Assembly: GCF_000021305.1 (NCBI RefSeq)
Contig: NC_011772.1
Location: forward strand, 2,642,001-2,706,000
Source: Bacillus cereus G9842
GTDB taxonomy: Bacteria > Bacillota > Bacilli > Bacillales > Bacillaceae_G
DNA: 64,000 nt
Direction of reading: 5' to 3'
Shown here in pieces: positions 8,208 to 16,547 of this stretch; position 1 is the stretch's first letter, and each line of letters begins with the position of its first letter. Position numbers and translations under genes: made by a program. The notes beneath the pieces are model-generated. The model made no database searches, was not told the DNA's origin, and saw only the letters and a program-made list of their open reading frames with translations.

Positions 8208-9641
8208 ATGAAGATTGTATTGCGTAAAGAATCAAACATACCGTATTACAAGCAAATATATATGCAAATTGTTGAAAGAGTACAAAGTGGTATGCTTTCA
8301 CATGGTGAATCCCTTCCTTCTTTACGTTGTATGGCCACAGATTTACAAATCAATGTATTAACTGTTCGTAAAGCGTATAAACAGTTAGAAACGAAAGGGT
8401 ATATACGCATCGAACAAGGAAAAGGTGCTTACATATATAAACGTGTAAAGAAAGATTTCAAACCGATACCGTATAAATGGCAACAATCAAGATCTATTAA
8501 TGTTATGCGTTCTCAATATGCAATGAATAAGCACCGTAAATATTATGATTTTTCACAAGCAATTCTGTATCCTCGTCTGTTACCAAATCCATTTTTGGCA
8601 GACGAAATGCATAAATTGCTAGATAAAAATCCGATGTTGTTAGCAACTTATGGGCCAGTTCAAGGCGATTATGAACTGCGAGTTGAAATAGCAAATTACT
8701 TAAATGAACACCAGAAATTAGTGACGGACCCATCTCAATTATTAATTACAAGCGGAGCACAACAAGGAATTGATTTAATTGCTCAAACATTATTAAAACC
8801 TGGAGATATCGTATTAGTAGAAAGTCCATGTTACAGTGCTGCGCTTGACGTTTTCATCAATAAAGGTGTTCAAATCATTCCTATTTCTCTTGATAATCAT
8901 GGAGTTCGCTCCGACTTAATTGATGATATTTGTCAAAGTAAAAATCCTGTTTTATTGTATACAAATCCCACCTTCCAGAACCCGACAGGTACAGTAATGA
9001 GTAAAGAACGAAGAATGGAACTTATAGAACTAGCGGAGCTATATCAATTTTTTATCATTGAAGATGATTCTTTCGGAGAAATATATTTTGAAGGTGCTAT
9101 AGTCCCACCACCAATCAAAAGTTTTGATAAGGATGGCCACGTGATATATATAAAAGGATTTAGTAAAACGTTAGCACCAGGACTCCGTATCGCAGCACTT
9201 TTTGCCGATGGTCCTATTTTTGAATGGCTATATGCAGTGAAAGGTTCCATGGATATCGGTAGTCCTTTATTAACACAGAAGGCACTTCTACCTTTCTTAC
9301 GTGCGGAACGTATGAAAAATCATTTAGAAAAATTACGTACAGCTTTACAAATGAGACGTGATTTAACAATTGATATACTATCGCCATTAAAAGGACTAAA
9401 CTTTGAGATACCAAATGGCGGTTTTAATTTATGGGTGAAACTGCCTGATTCGATAGATCCCTTTACCTTATTACAAAAAGCAAATGAAGTAGATGTCTCT
9501 TTTTTACCAGGAACAGCTTGTCTATTAAACTACGAAACAAATGATAACCAATTAAGAATTAGCTATTCAATGTTAAACGAGAAAGATATGGCAATTGGAT
9601 TAGAGAAATTACATGATACAATACGAAACAGTATTTGTTAG
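8208..9641 (+). CDS. MocR-type PLP-dependent transcriptional regulator (GntR-aminotransferase fusion)
   Basis: A 477-residue fusion: a winged-helix GntR domain at about 5-75 (YKQIYMQIVERVQSG, LPSLRCMATDLQINVLTVRKAYKQLE) joined to a fold-type I aminotransferase domain. The latter shows ITSGAQQGIDLIAQTLLKPGD, YTNPTFQNPTGTVMS, IIEDDSFGEIYFEG and the PLP-lysine motif IKGFSKTLAPGLRI. ATG 8208 has an ATAGGTGAA site. Its position divergent from a DMT exporter is the classic arrangement for MocR regulators controlling a neighbouring transporter. The effector (an amino acid or PLP) is unknown. Confidence 0.88.
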   Translation: MKIVLRKESNIPYYKQIYMQIVERVQSGMLSHGESLPSLRCMATDLQINVLTVRKAYKQLETKGYIRIEQGKGAYIYKRVKKDFKPIPYKWQQSRSINVMRSQYAMNKHRKYYDFSQAILYPRLLPNPFLADEMHKLLDKNPMLLATYGPVQGDYELRVEIANYLNEHQKLVTDPSQLLITSGAQQGIDLIAQTLLKPGDIVLVESPCYSAALDVFINKGVQIIPISLDNHGVRSDLIDDICQSKNPVLLYTNPTFQNPTGTVMSKERRMELIELAELYQFFIIEDDSFGEIYFEGAIVPPPIKSFDKDGHVIYIKGFSKTLAPGLRIAALFADGPIFEWLYAVKGSMDIGSPLLTQKALLPFLRAERMKNHLEKLRTALQMRRDLTIDILSPLKGLNFEIPNGGFNLWVKLPDSIDPFTLLQKANEVDVSFLPGTACLLNYETNDNQLRISYSMLNEKDMAIGLEKLHDTIRNSIC

Positions 9642-9657
9642 AAGTAATAACACAATA

Positions 9658-9726
9658 GCCAACAATAAATAATACCCGAAAATGACAATGTGTAGTATGG
9701 GCTATTATTTATTGTTGAGCTTTTTC
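9658..9726 (+). terminator. Terminator after the MocR gene
   Basis: A long imperfect stem pairs AACAATAAATAATACCC with GGGCTATTATTTATTGTT (one bulge) and is followed by TTTTT on the plus strand. Its right arm overlaps the stop codon of the reverse-strand quinone-reductase fragment. Confidence 0.65.
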
Positions 9727-9810
9727 GTTATTCTTAACAGCCGATTTTAAAACTTGTCTTTCTTTCAATTCTTCAACACTGCCATATCGATCAATAACAA
9801 TTGCTTTCAT
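9709..9810 (-). pseudogene. N-terminal remnant of a zinc-type alcohol dehydrogenase / quinone oxidoreductase
   Basis: A 33-codon frame with a very good GGAGGAGAGG ribosome site encodes MKAIVIDRYGSVEELKERQV, the characteristic N-terminus of MDR-superfamily NADPH:quinone reductases (usually about 320 residues). The frame then ends KSAVKNNEKAQQ and stops. None of the catalytic or Rossmann portion follows, so this is a truncated remnant whose start signals survive. It is too short to be an enzyme. The deleted remainder is not found elsewhere in the window. Confidence 0.65.
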
Positions 9811-9917
9811 TTCCTCTCCTCCTTGCTGTTTATTTTAATAACATACAATTATTTCTCAAAATTTTTTGCCTTGAATTACCATATACTTATTTTTGGGGGT
9901 AATTATGCAAAAAGCAT

Positions 9918-9982
9918 TATAAAGTAAAACTTTAATCATTCCTCACCAATCGGGCTCTTACTGCCCGGCAAATAGCGGGATG
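9918..9982 (+). repeat. bcr1-like repeat, partial copy
   Basis: About 65 bp with the left end ATAAAGTAAAACTTTAATCA, the middle CTCACCAATCGGGCTCTTACTGCCCG and the right end AGCGGGAT. It lacks the GTGGGGG hairpin arm and the CTTCTTTGCTTTCGCTGAA segment of the long copy at 24800. It lies in the otherwise gene-free stretch 9811-10066. Confidence 0.65.
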
Positions 9983-10066
9983 AATTTCAAAAAGAATCTT
10001 ACACACATCTTAGAATCATCCAAAACTGTTTTATTAATTAAATTCAAAAGAAATGAGGCTAACTAT

Positions 10067-10921
10067 ATGAGTGAAAAGATATTTAAAATAAACGGAATTG
10101 ATATATGTACAGAAAGCTTTGGGAACCCTAAGAACCCTGCTATTTTATTAATTATGGGCGCTACATGTTCCATGGTTTATTGGGACGAAGAGTTTTGTGA
10201 GCTGTTGGCTAGTACGGGGAAATTTGTTATTCGCTTTGATAACCGTGATGTTGGACGCTCTGTTGCCTACGAACCTAGAACTTCCAATTATACAGTAACA
10301 GATATGGCTGAAGATGCAATTGGAGTACTAGATGCTTATCATATTGATAAAGCTCACCTATTTGGTATGTCATTAGGTGGTATGATTGCTCAAATTGCCG
10401 CTATAAAACATCCCGAAAGAATTTTGACGCTAACTTTACTAGCGACTAGTGTAATAGGATCTGATGACAATACTCGCGATTTACCTCCAATGGATGAAAG
10501 AATTTTAACACATCATGTAAATGGCACAAGTATAGATTGGACAAATAAAAACGATGTGGCAGAGTATTTAGTTTCAGGATCTCGTCTATTATGTGGATCA
10601 GAACGAATATTTGATGAAAATAGAGTTTATACACAAGTAAAACAAGAAATAGAACGCGCAAATAATTTATTAAGTATGTTTAATCATGCTTTACTTCAAG
10701 GTGATGATGCATATGAAGGTGTACTTCACTCCATACAAGCACCTACATTGGTTATTCACGGAACAGATGATACAGCACTCCCATTCGAACATGGCCTCGC
10801 ACTAATTGATGAAATTCCAAACTCAGTACTATTAACTCTTAAAGGGGCAGGCCATGAAAACCATCCAGATGACTGGGAAAACATAATTACTGCTGTTTCT
10901 AAACATACATCTGAAATTTAG
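10067..10921 (+). CDS. Alpha/beta hydrolase
   Basis: A 284-residue alpha/beta-hydrolase fold enzyme. The oxyanion region ILLIMGATCSM, FVIRFDNRDVGRS and the nucleophile elbow GMSLGGM (Ser) are clear; the acid is in IHGTDDTALP and the catalytic His in GAGHENHPD. The arrangement resembles the esterase and rifamycin/aclacinomycin methylesterase-like group, but the substrate is not deducible. ATG 10067 is preceded by GAGG; the open frame upstream to 9980 runs into the bcr1-like repeat and is not coding. Confidence 0.82.
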   Translation: MSEKIFKINGIDICTESFGNPKNPAILLIMGATCSMVYWDEEFCELLASTGKFVIRFDNRDVGRSVAYEPRTSNYTVTDMAEDAIGVLDAYHIDKAHLFGMSLGGMIAQIAAIKHPERILTLTLLATSVIGSDDNTRDLPPMDERILTHHVNGTSIDWTNKNDVAEYLVSGSRLLCGSERIFDENRVYTQVKQEIERANNLLSMFNHALLQGDDAYEGVLHSIQAPTLVIHGTDDTALPFEHGLALIDEIPNSVLLTLKGAGHENHPDDWENIITAVSKHTSEI

Positions 10922-10940
10922 ACAAACAAATAATTAACAA

Positions 10941-10968
10941 AAGGGGCACAAATTATATTGTGCCCCTT
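10941..10968 (+). terminator. Terminator of the alpha/beta hydrolase gene
   Basis: Stem AAGGGGCACAA / TTGTGCCCCTT followed by a T-rich tail, 20 bp after the stop. Confidence 0.8.
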
Positions 10969-10985
10969 CTATTTACAAACAAAAA

Positions 10986-11017
10986 CCCATCACTGTATTC
11001 GTATGTATAGTGATGGG
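10986..11017 (-). terminator. Terminator of the actin-like segregation operon
   Basis: Stem CCCATCACTGTA / TATAGTGATGGG; on the minus strand it is followed by TTTTTG. It lies 22 bp past the stop of the ParR-like gene. Confidence 0.75.
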
Positions 11018-11038
11018 ACTTCTTATATTTTTCTATGT

Positions 11039-11374
11039 TTAAAAAAATGGACAATCTAATTGATCAACAGATTCCCATAATTTTTTTTTTGCATTTTCGG
11101 TGGATGTATTTGTTTCTAGTGTCATGTTTTTAAAAGGGTTTACTTCAACTTTTAATAAGGATGAAGGCTCCACATATAATGAGAAAACATGGCTGCTTGG
11201 TAAAGCTTTAGAAACGTCAATATCTCCTACTTGTTTAAATAGTTGCTGCGCAGCAAAAAAGAAGAAATTAGTTGGATTTGATTGTTTATTCAGCCACGCA
11301 AGCATTTCAGGTGATACCGATTTATGAATATTGATTTTTACTCGATCACCACGTTTATATCGCCTAGATCGCAT
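11039..11374 (-). CDS. Small ParR/AlfB-like DNA-binding partner of the actin-like protein (putative)
   Basis: A 111-residue basic protein downstream of the ParM-like gene with an 11-bp gap, so co-transcribed. The N-terminus RGDRVKINIHKSVSPEMLAWL resembles the beta strand and first helix of ribbon-helix-helix partition adaptors, and FFFFAAQQLFKQVGDID the second helix. The acidic/amide tail (LETNTSTENAKKK) could contact the filament. The position after an actin-like ATPase, the size and the charge fit a ParR/AlfB role (binding a centromere and the filament end), but the sequence alone does not prove it. Confidence 0.5.
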   Translation of the reverse strand: MRSRRYKRGDRVKINIHKSVSPEMLAWLNKQSNPTNFFFFAAQQLFKQVGDIDVSKALPSSHVFSLYVEPSSLLKVEVNPFKNMTLETNTSTENAKKKLWESVDQLDCPFF

Positions 11375-11385
11375 ACTTCCACCAA

Positions 11386-12555
11386 CTAACTTATCGTTAA
11401 GTTTGTAAATCCTAACTCTTTTTGCTTATGCTCTCTATATTTTGGCGAACAAGTATAGACTAATAATCCTCGTGCATTGGTAAATAACGGATTATCTACA
11501 AAGATTACATTTTTGAGTCGTCCTTTTTGCTTTAAAATCATTTTTAAACTGTTTTTAATAATTACTGCACCACCGCCATAAATAAACACGTATGGATCGT
11601 CTTTCATATCATCAATTTTATTTATAATATCTGTTGCAACACGAGCTGCTAAACCTAATAGTGCCGGCTGTGATTCCTCAACTAATAAGGTATTTCTCGG
11701 ATGCTTATCATTTAAATAAATTTGATTGAATTCTGTAATACTATCAATCGTCTTAGTTGGATACTTTCGGTTCCATCTCGTGATAATTTGTAATAACGTC
11801 TCTTTTACACCATAAGATAAACCTTTACTTAGTTGCGGACGGAAATTTACCCCTAATGAAACAACTTCTTCTGTCGTCCCTGCACCAATATCAAAAGAGA
11901 GTAGAGTCTTATCTACAAAATCAATTTCAGAAACTTGATTCGGCTCACATTCTATTTTATGTTTCACAACATTTCCTTCTTCATCGTATACAATGCCCCA
12001 CGTCCCAGATGCGCCCTCAGGCAGGCATTTACAAAACTCAATTGAAACATTAATTGTCACATCGCGTCCGTTCGGATAATGGAAAATAACCTTATGATTT
12101 CCCATATAACGTTTTGCATTTTCAGCAGCTATTTCTTGTGTAATAAGCTGCATAGGAAGAGCGACAGATAAATCATAACGAATATTAATATGGCTAGAAG
12201 TTGGACTTTGTCGCATAGCGCTTACCGCCAAACCTGATAGTATTGTAATAACCATTAACTCATCCGTTGACTTATTCGATTTCTTCTCTACCTCAGTACC
12301 TTTTAATTGATCTTGAATGACTTTTTCTCCAACGATGTATCGTACATTATTTAGCATTAACGATGGCGAACTTATAGTCACATCAATGTGGTTTTCTAAT
12401 TCAGATAATGAAACATCTACCTCATCTAAAAGTCCTGTAGGCTCACCTATATATAAAGAATAAATACTCGGAATAAAAATAGGGTCTTGCCCTTTCACCA
12501 TTAACTTCAAACCGTTGTTTCCTGCATCTGCACCAGCTTTTAAAAGTATAGACAT
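11386..12555 (-). CDS. Actin-like ATPase, ParM/Alp family (plasmid-type segregation protein)
   Basis: A 389-residue actin-fold protein. Phosphate-1 motif AGADAGNNGLKLMV lies at the N-terminus, phosphate-2 LSFDIGAGTTEEV near residue 213 and the adenosine motif VFIYGGGAVII near 342. This is the pattern of ParM and archaeal/plasmid actin-like proteins that polymerise with ATP to push DNA copies apart. A small basic gene follows in the same operon. It sits among ordinary chromosomal genes with no plasmid replication or mobilisation genes nearby, so it is either a domesticated partition module or has another filament role. The start ATG 12555 follows a weak GGGGGTAGTT site. Confidence 0.82.
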   Translation of the reverse strand: MSILLKAGADAGNNGLKLMVKGQDPIFIPSIYSLYIGEPTGLLDEVDVSLSELENHIDVTISSPSLMLNNVRYIVGEKVIQDQLKGTEVEKKSNKSTDELMVITILSGLAVSAMRQSPTSSHINIRYDLSVALPMQLITQEIAAENAKRYMGNHKVIFHYPNGRDVTINVSIEFCKCLPEGASGTWGIVYDEEGNVVKHKIECEPNQVSEIDFVDKTLLSFDIGAGTTEEVVSLGVNFRPQLSKGLSYGVKETLLQIITRWNRKYPTKTIDSITEFNQIYLNDKHPRNTLLVEESQPALLGLAARVATDIINKIDDMKDDPYVFIYGGGAVIIKNSLKMILKQKGRLKNVIFVDNPLFTNARGLLVYTCSPKYREHKQKELGFTNLTIS

Positions 12556-12662
12556 AACTACCCCCTAAATTAATCTGACATCCCTTCCAAATATATGCGA
12601 GCCCATTCTTTTACATTCAAATGTATTGTAATTTTTTATTTATCATAAAACCAAAATATTGC

Positions 12663-12720
12663 ATACTTACATATTTTATGTAAAAAGTATTTGACATGAT
12701 ACTTTTCCAATTTTATACTT
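12663..12720. promoter_or_regulatory. Promoter for the membrane gene with inverted-repeat operator and ATACTT cluster
   Basis: TTGACA (12691-12696), a 17-bp spacer and TATACT (12714-12719) form a strong plus-strand sigma-A promoter. The -35 is centred in a perfect inverted repeat, AAAAGTAT (12683-12690) / ATACTTTT (12699-12706). Four ATACTT/AAGTAT hexamers lie within 58 bp (12663, 12685, 12699, 12715). The cluster borders the ParM-like operon and could be its centromere-like site, an operator, or both. Confidence 0.6.
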
Positions 12721-12764
12721 ATATTTGTAAAGAGTTTTTTACAATCGAGGGGGGCAATTATTTA

Positions 12765-13169
12765 TTGAATACTAAAAAAACTATTTTTATCATCATTGTT
12801 TTAGCATTAATTGCAATAATAGTACATGGCACATATAAATACATCACTGAAGGTTCTATTTTGGGTAGTACGATTTTTGCTATTTCGTTAATACTTAGTA
12901 ATTTAATTAATCACATTACTTGGGGAGATCCCCACGGTGTATCAGAAGAAAGTCAAGATGAAATGGGCCAACAAATTACATATAAAAGCTTTAAAATTGC
13001 GTATTTTGTGCTTGTAGTTATAATGTTCCTTTTATTAATCTTCTCCGAAGGATTTTCTATGGGGGCTAATTTAGATGGCGTTAAAAACCTCCCTCTGTTC
13101 ATCGCAATTTGCTCTTCATTCTTTATTTATCCTATTGTCGAACTCATAGTTGCAAAACAATATAAGTAA
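12765..13169 (+). CDS. Four-helix membrane protein of unknown function
   Basis: A 134-residue integral membrane protein. Hydrophobic segments are at about 6-22, 32-48, 76-95 and 108-128; the loop after helix 2 carries a conserved-looking WGDPHGVSEESQDEMG segment that is acidic and likely cytoplasmic. The start is TTG 12765 behind the strong GAGGGGGGC site; an ATG at 12696 lies inside the promoter and is excluded. I do not recognise the family. It is divergent from the actin-like operon and ends at a strong palindromic terminator. Confidence 0.65.
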   Translation: MNTKKTIFIIIVLALIAIIVHGTYKYITEGSILGSTIFAISLILSNLINHITWGDPHGVSEESQDEMGQQITYKSFKIAYFVLVVIMFLLLIFSEGFSMGANLDGVKNLPLFIAICSSFFIYPIVELIVAKQYK

Positions 13170-13209
13170 AAAGATGAGGTTTTCTACATGTAGAAAACCT
13201 CATCTTTTT
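13168..13209. terminator. Bidirectional terminator
   Basis: A perfect 42-bp palindrome (arms beginning AAAAAGATGAGGTTTTC) between the convergent membrane-protein and DUF1697 genes. Confidence 0.88.
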
Positions 13210-13213
13210 ATAT

Positions 13214-13750
13214 TTACATACTCTCTACAATTGCTTTTAATTTATTCACAGTCCGCCAATTCCTAACTGTAGCTGGTGTATGTAACTTCTGAAACTGGTT
13301 CATTAATTTAGAATTTCGAATGCTATTTTTGAAAAACAAATAAGCAACCTTCTCATCTATATAGCAATCTTCAAGTTCACTTTTAAATGTAAGCAATTGA
13401 CTACTCTCTTCTTCAGAAAGTACATTAGCTAAAAAAGCAACATGAACACTTTCTCCTTCTAACAATGAATGAACTTCATACGGACATTGTTTAATAATAT
13501 TTATAAATTCATCATGTGTTCTTAGCATGACTGGAACATCGAAATCAAATTCATTTTTCATTTCAGATTGTATTCGGTCCTTTAGAAAGTTTATACCTTC
13601 CTCAGATTCGAACACGATATTACCACTTTGTATATATGTTTTCACATGTTTTAATTCTATTGATTCAAACAATCGTTTTAAATCAGCCATTTTGATTACT
13701 TTATGTCCACCGACATTGATTCCTCTTAGTAGTGCAACATAAATTGTCAT
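13214..13750 (-). CDS. DUF1697 family protein
   Basis: A 178-residue soluble protein with the diagnostic N-terminus TIYVALLRGINVGGHKVIKM followed by DLKRLFE...VKTYIQSGNIVFES. The C-terminus ends RNSKLMNQFQK...ATVRNWRTVNKL, typical of the family. The biochemical role is unknown. I chose ATG 13750, which has a GGGGGAA site; the frame is open to 13804 but that stretch overlaps the end of the FUSC gene. Confidence 0.85.
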   Translation of the reverse strand: MTIYVALLRGINVGGHKVIKMADLKRLFESIELKHVKTYIQSGNIVFESEEGINFLKDRIQSEMKNEFDFDVPVMLRTHDEFINIIKQCPYEVHSLLEGESVHVAFLANVLSEEESSQLLTFKSELEDCYIDEKVAYLFFKNSIRNSKLMNQFQKLHTPATVRNWRTVNKLKAIVESM

Positions 13751-13778
13751 ATTATTCCCCCACAATAAAATGAATTTA

Positions 13779-14834
13779 TCAACTGAATTGATTTTCCCAC
13801 TCATATTTCTCGGATATTTGTTTTAATTCTTCTAACATATCATGAATAGATAATACCTCAAATAAAATAATAGATTCACTTGAGAAATGGTGATGATAAT
13901 GATCTGGTTTATAATCTTTTAAATCATTTTTATAACTCCAAAATTGCTTGTCTAATTCAGCAATAAGTTTAAAATGTTCCTCATCAATTTCATTACAACG
14001 GTTTCTCAATATAGCAATTATAGAATAAGTTGTTTGTTGTAATATTTCCCTTTCACTTTGTGACCAGTCACAGGTCTCAATTGACACTCGAGCTAAATTA
14101 TCTATATGGTAAATGATTTGCTGTAATAAATGCAATTGCTTTTGTACAAGTAAAAAGCTTCTCATTTCCTTCTTTGTATGGTGATGATATTTCCAATCTT
14201 TCTGCTCATATTGAACAAATTGTATCGCCTTATGCAATAATAAAGTCAATTTAGATAGATCCTGAGCTGTCTCCTTTTTCATACCTTTTCCTGCAAGTAA
14301 TGCAGTAATCCATTCTTCCATAATATTTGCTGTTTTAGCAAATAGATCCTCTGTACATCCAAAAATCGTTTTCGTGTAGTGTGGTGGGAAAATGAAAAAA
14401 TTCACTAAAGTAGATACTATAATACCAGTAGATGTAGTAGCTAAACGAATTAAAAATGCAGTAAAATAATGATCTGCCGTAATTGGAATCATAGCTACAG
14501 CAGTTAAAGTCGCGACTAATGTTCCCGCATGTAACCTTAGTTTTTGACATGTAACAATCGTAAACATCGCAGCTAATGCATAAGAAATTGCTTGATGGCC
14601 TAGGAAAAATGTGAAAGTCATGGCATATGCCGATCCAATTGTTGAGGCCGGAAAGCGAATAAACCCTTTTTTTATTGAGTCTGTTGCAGTTGGTTCAATT
14701 GTAACAATTGCTGTTATTACAGCAAAAATAGTTGGGATGTTAAAAAATTTACAAACTAACACTGTAAGAAAAACTGCAATCCCAGTTTTAATCACTCTTC
14801 CCCCAACAATATTCCATTGTCTATCTTGATTCAT
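13779..14834 (-). CDS. Aromatic acid exporter / FUSC family membrane protein
   Basis: A 351-residue protein with an N-terminal block of about six membrane helices (residues 10-150) of the ArAE_1/DUF939 type: [40 protein letters not shown] and [18 protein letters not shown] cytoplasmic helical domain rich in His, Glu and Lys follows. Relatives include B. subtilis YqjA-like and YgaE-like proteins and aromatic acid efflux pumps; the substrate is unknown. ATG 14834 follows AAGGAT. It ends just upstream of the DUF1697 gene and may be transcribed with it. Confidence 0.78.
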   Translation of the reverse strand: MNQDRQWNIVGGRVIKTGIAVFLTVLVCKFFNIPTIFAVITAIVTIEPTATDSIKKGFIRFPASTIGSAYAMTFTFFLGHQAISYALAAMFTIVTCQKLRLHAGTLVATLTAVAMIPITADHYFTAFLIRLATTSTGIIVSTLVNFFIFPPHYTKTIFGCTEDLFAKTANIMEEWITALLAGKGMKKETAQDLSKLTLLLHKAIQFVQYEQKDWKYHHHTKKEMRSFLLVQKQLHLLQQIIYHIDNLARVSIETCDWSQSEREILQQTTYSIIAILRNRCNEIDEEHFKLIAELDKQFWSYKNDLKDYKPDHYHHHFSSESIILFEVLSIHDMLEELKQISEKYEWENQFS

Positions 14835-14938
14835 TTTTTATATCCTTCATTTCTGTTTCATTTTATATACATATATTATATATTGTTAAAATAAAAAAAC
14901 CTACTACATGAATATTCAAGAGTAAGTTTTCTATCTCA

Positions 14939-15436
14939 TTATTTCATTATAGGTAAATGCATTATTATTTGTTGGCCAATTGGTCCCATTCTTCTAAAAC
15001 CTTTATCTTGGAAGCCGACTTTTGCATATAAATTTTGTGCAGGAATATTTCTTTCATTCACAGCAAGTACAACTTCATTTTTTATTGGAAAATAACGTTT
15101 TACAAACTCTTCTAATAATAACAATGACTTTTTAGCGTATCCCTTTCTTTGTCTATTGTGATTAATAGAAAATGATGTTAAAAGTAAAGCATCCTCATTA
15201 TCCGTAAACTCCTTTACTCTATCTCCCGTTTGCAATGCGAAAAGACCAACCGGTACCCCATTGTAATCTAAAATAACAATCACATTTTTTGTACGATCAC
15301 TTTTTGCTTTCTCCAGTAATGCGCTTGGATCTGATGTAAACTGAACTTGTTCACTTGGTAAAGTAAATGTTTGAATAACTTCTTTATATTTCTCCTTATA
15401 CGGAACTAATTGAATTTCCCCTGTGTGTATGTTCAT
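14939..15436 (-). CDS. GNAT family N-acetyltransferase
   Basis: A 165-residue acetyltransferase with the acetyl-CoA loop region SFSINHNRQRKGYAKKSLLLL and the C-terminal NERNIPAQNLYAKVGFQDKG. I chose ATG 15436 because GGGAGAG lies just upstream; an ATG at 15451 has no ribosome site. The substrate is unknown. It lies upstream of, and points away from, no related gene; a small lipoprotein gene lies 25 bp further upstream, so the two may share a transcript. Confidence 0.8.
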   Translation of the reverse strand: MNIHTGEIQLVPYKEKYKEVIQTFTLPSEQVQFTSDPSALLEKAKSDRTKNVIVILDYNGVPVGLFALQTGDRVKEFTDNEDALLLTSFSINHNRQRKGYAKKSLLLLEEFVKRYFPIKNEVVLAVNERNIPAQNLYAKVGFQDKGFRRMGPIGQQIIMHLPIMK

Positions 15437-15461
15437 GCTAAACTCTCCCATTTTTTGCTTA

Positions 15462-15818
15462 TTAACTTATACCTTGCTGTACTTTTGAATGCACTCTTCC
15501 ATCTAAAAAGGTAATTTCAACAAATGAATTTGGATCGTTTCCTTTCCAAGCAAAAATTTGTTTAATTTGTGTAGAATGCTCTACCCCTTCTTCTATAAGT
15601 AAATCCCCTTCACAACCAATTAAATCTTTTACTTCTGTATAAGTCATTCCTTCATTTATGTTCGAGAAATGGTTTATATTGATAGACGCTTTCTGTTGCC
15701 TTTCCATCACAGTAGAAGAAGTTGCTGTTTGATTTTTCACTTCTTTTCTCTGTTCACACGCTGTCATACTGAAACCTAAGCAAAAACTAAACAATATACA
15801 TGCGCTTTTTTTCATCAT
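15462..15818 (-). CDS. DUF3862 family putative lipoprotein
   Basis: A 118-residue exported protein. Residues 1-20 form a signal peptide ending in a lipobox-like MTAC, so Cys21 is probably lipidated. The rest (INEGMTYTEVKDLIGCEG, ...FAWKGNDPNSFVEITFLDGRV) matches the DUF3862/SmpA-BLIP-like fold of small extracytoplasmic proteins. ATG 15818 (or the adjacent ATG 15815) follows a GGGAGGG site; earlier in-frame codons have none. The function is unknown. Confidence 0.7.
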   Translation of the reverse strand: MMKKSACILFSFCLGFSMTACEQRKEVKNQTATSSTVMERQQKASININHFSNINEGMTYTEVKDLIGCEGDLLIEEGVEHSTQIKQIFAWKGNDPNSFVEITFLDGRVHSKVQQGIS

Positions 15819-15896
15819 AACAGTTGTCCCTCCCATCATAATTAAACCATATATTCCCTTAAAAATAAACTGAATATTTAATATTATATTCAAAAA

Positions 15897-15918
15897 CCTC
15901 GTACAATTAAGTACGAGG
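15897..15918 (-). terminator. Terminator of the sleB-ypeB-yhcN operon
   Basis: Stem CCTCGTAC / GTACGAGG followed on the minus strand by TTTTTG, directly after the YhcN-type gene. Confidence 0.8.
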
Positions 15919-15924
15919 CTAATT

Positions 15925-16521
15925 TCATTTATTCAAATGATTATTTGATTGATCATCCTGTTCTTTTCTTAGCTCTTGTTTTTCATCTTTTGGTAATTGT
16001 TTATCATTATCTTTAATTGGATTCGTTTCTCTATTTTCAATCATATCATTTGGAACTTGTGGCATTACTCGGCCCACAATAGCCGCTAATTCATCTAGTA
16101 TACCTTCACCTGTTTTTCCTTTTTTAATTTGCTTTCCAATTTGTTTGAGGCGTTCATACGTATCAACATCTGCTACAACGACTGCATTAGCACCGTCAGG
16201 ATCATTTTTTAAACTTTCTGCAACAGAGTATTTAATTGATTCAACTCGAGTTCGATCAAGTTTTGCTTTTACGTCTATACCTACAATTGCATATTTGCCG
16301 ACTACTACGGCTGTCGCATCATTCACACCTGGCACACTTGCAGCTAAAGATGCTAAATGATCTGCTGCTTTTTCATTTGGCTTATTTAATTTATTCGTAT
16401 AATTAACATTTTTCATTGAGACATTTTTTTGTTCCGGCTTTTCGTTTGGATTGTCTTTTTTTCCAATACTGCATCCAGTTATAACGAAGCAAAGCATCAA
16501 TATATATATTAGAGTTTTCAT
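15925..16521 (-). CDS. YhcN/YlaJ family spore lipoprotein
   Basis: A 198-residue lipoprotein: signal peptide with lipobox VITGC (Cys17), then a YhcN/YlaJ domain (VPGVNDATAVVVGKYAIVGIDVKAKLDRTR, DPDGANAVVVADVD...ERLKQIG) and a charged Gln/Lys/Asp-rich tail. Members sit in the forespore inner membrane, and YlaJ/YhcN-type proteins affect germination. ATG 16521 follows GTGGTG. It lies 26 bp after ypeB in the same operon as sleB, which supports a germination role. Confidence 0.82.
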   Translation of the reverse strand: MKTLIYILMLCFVITGCSIGKKDNPNEKPEQKNVSMKNVNYTNKLNKPNEKAADHLASLAASVPGVNDATAVVVGKYAIVGIDVKAKLDRTRVESIKYSVAESLKNDPDGANAVVVADVDTYERLKQIGKQIKKGKTGEGILDELAAIVGRVMPQVPNDMIENRETNPIKDNDKQLPKDEKQELRKEQDDQSNNHLNK

Positions 16522-16547
16522 TATTTTCACCACTTCACTATTAAGGT

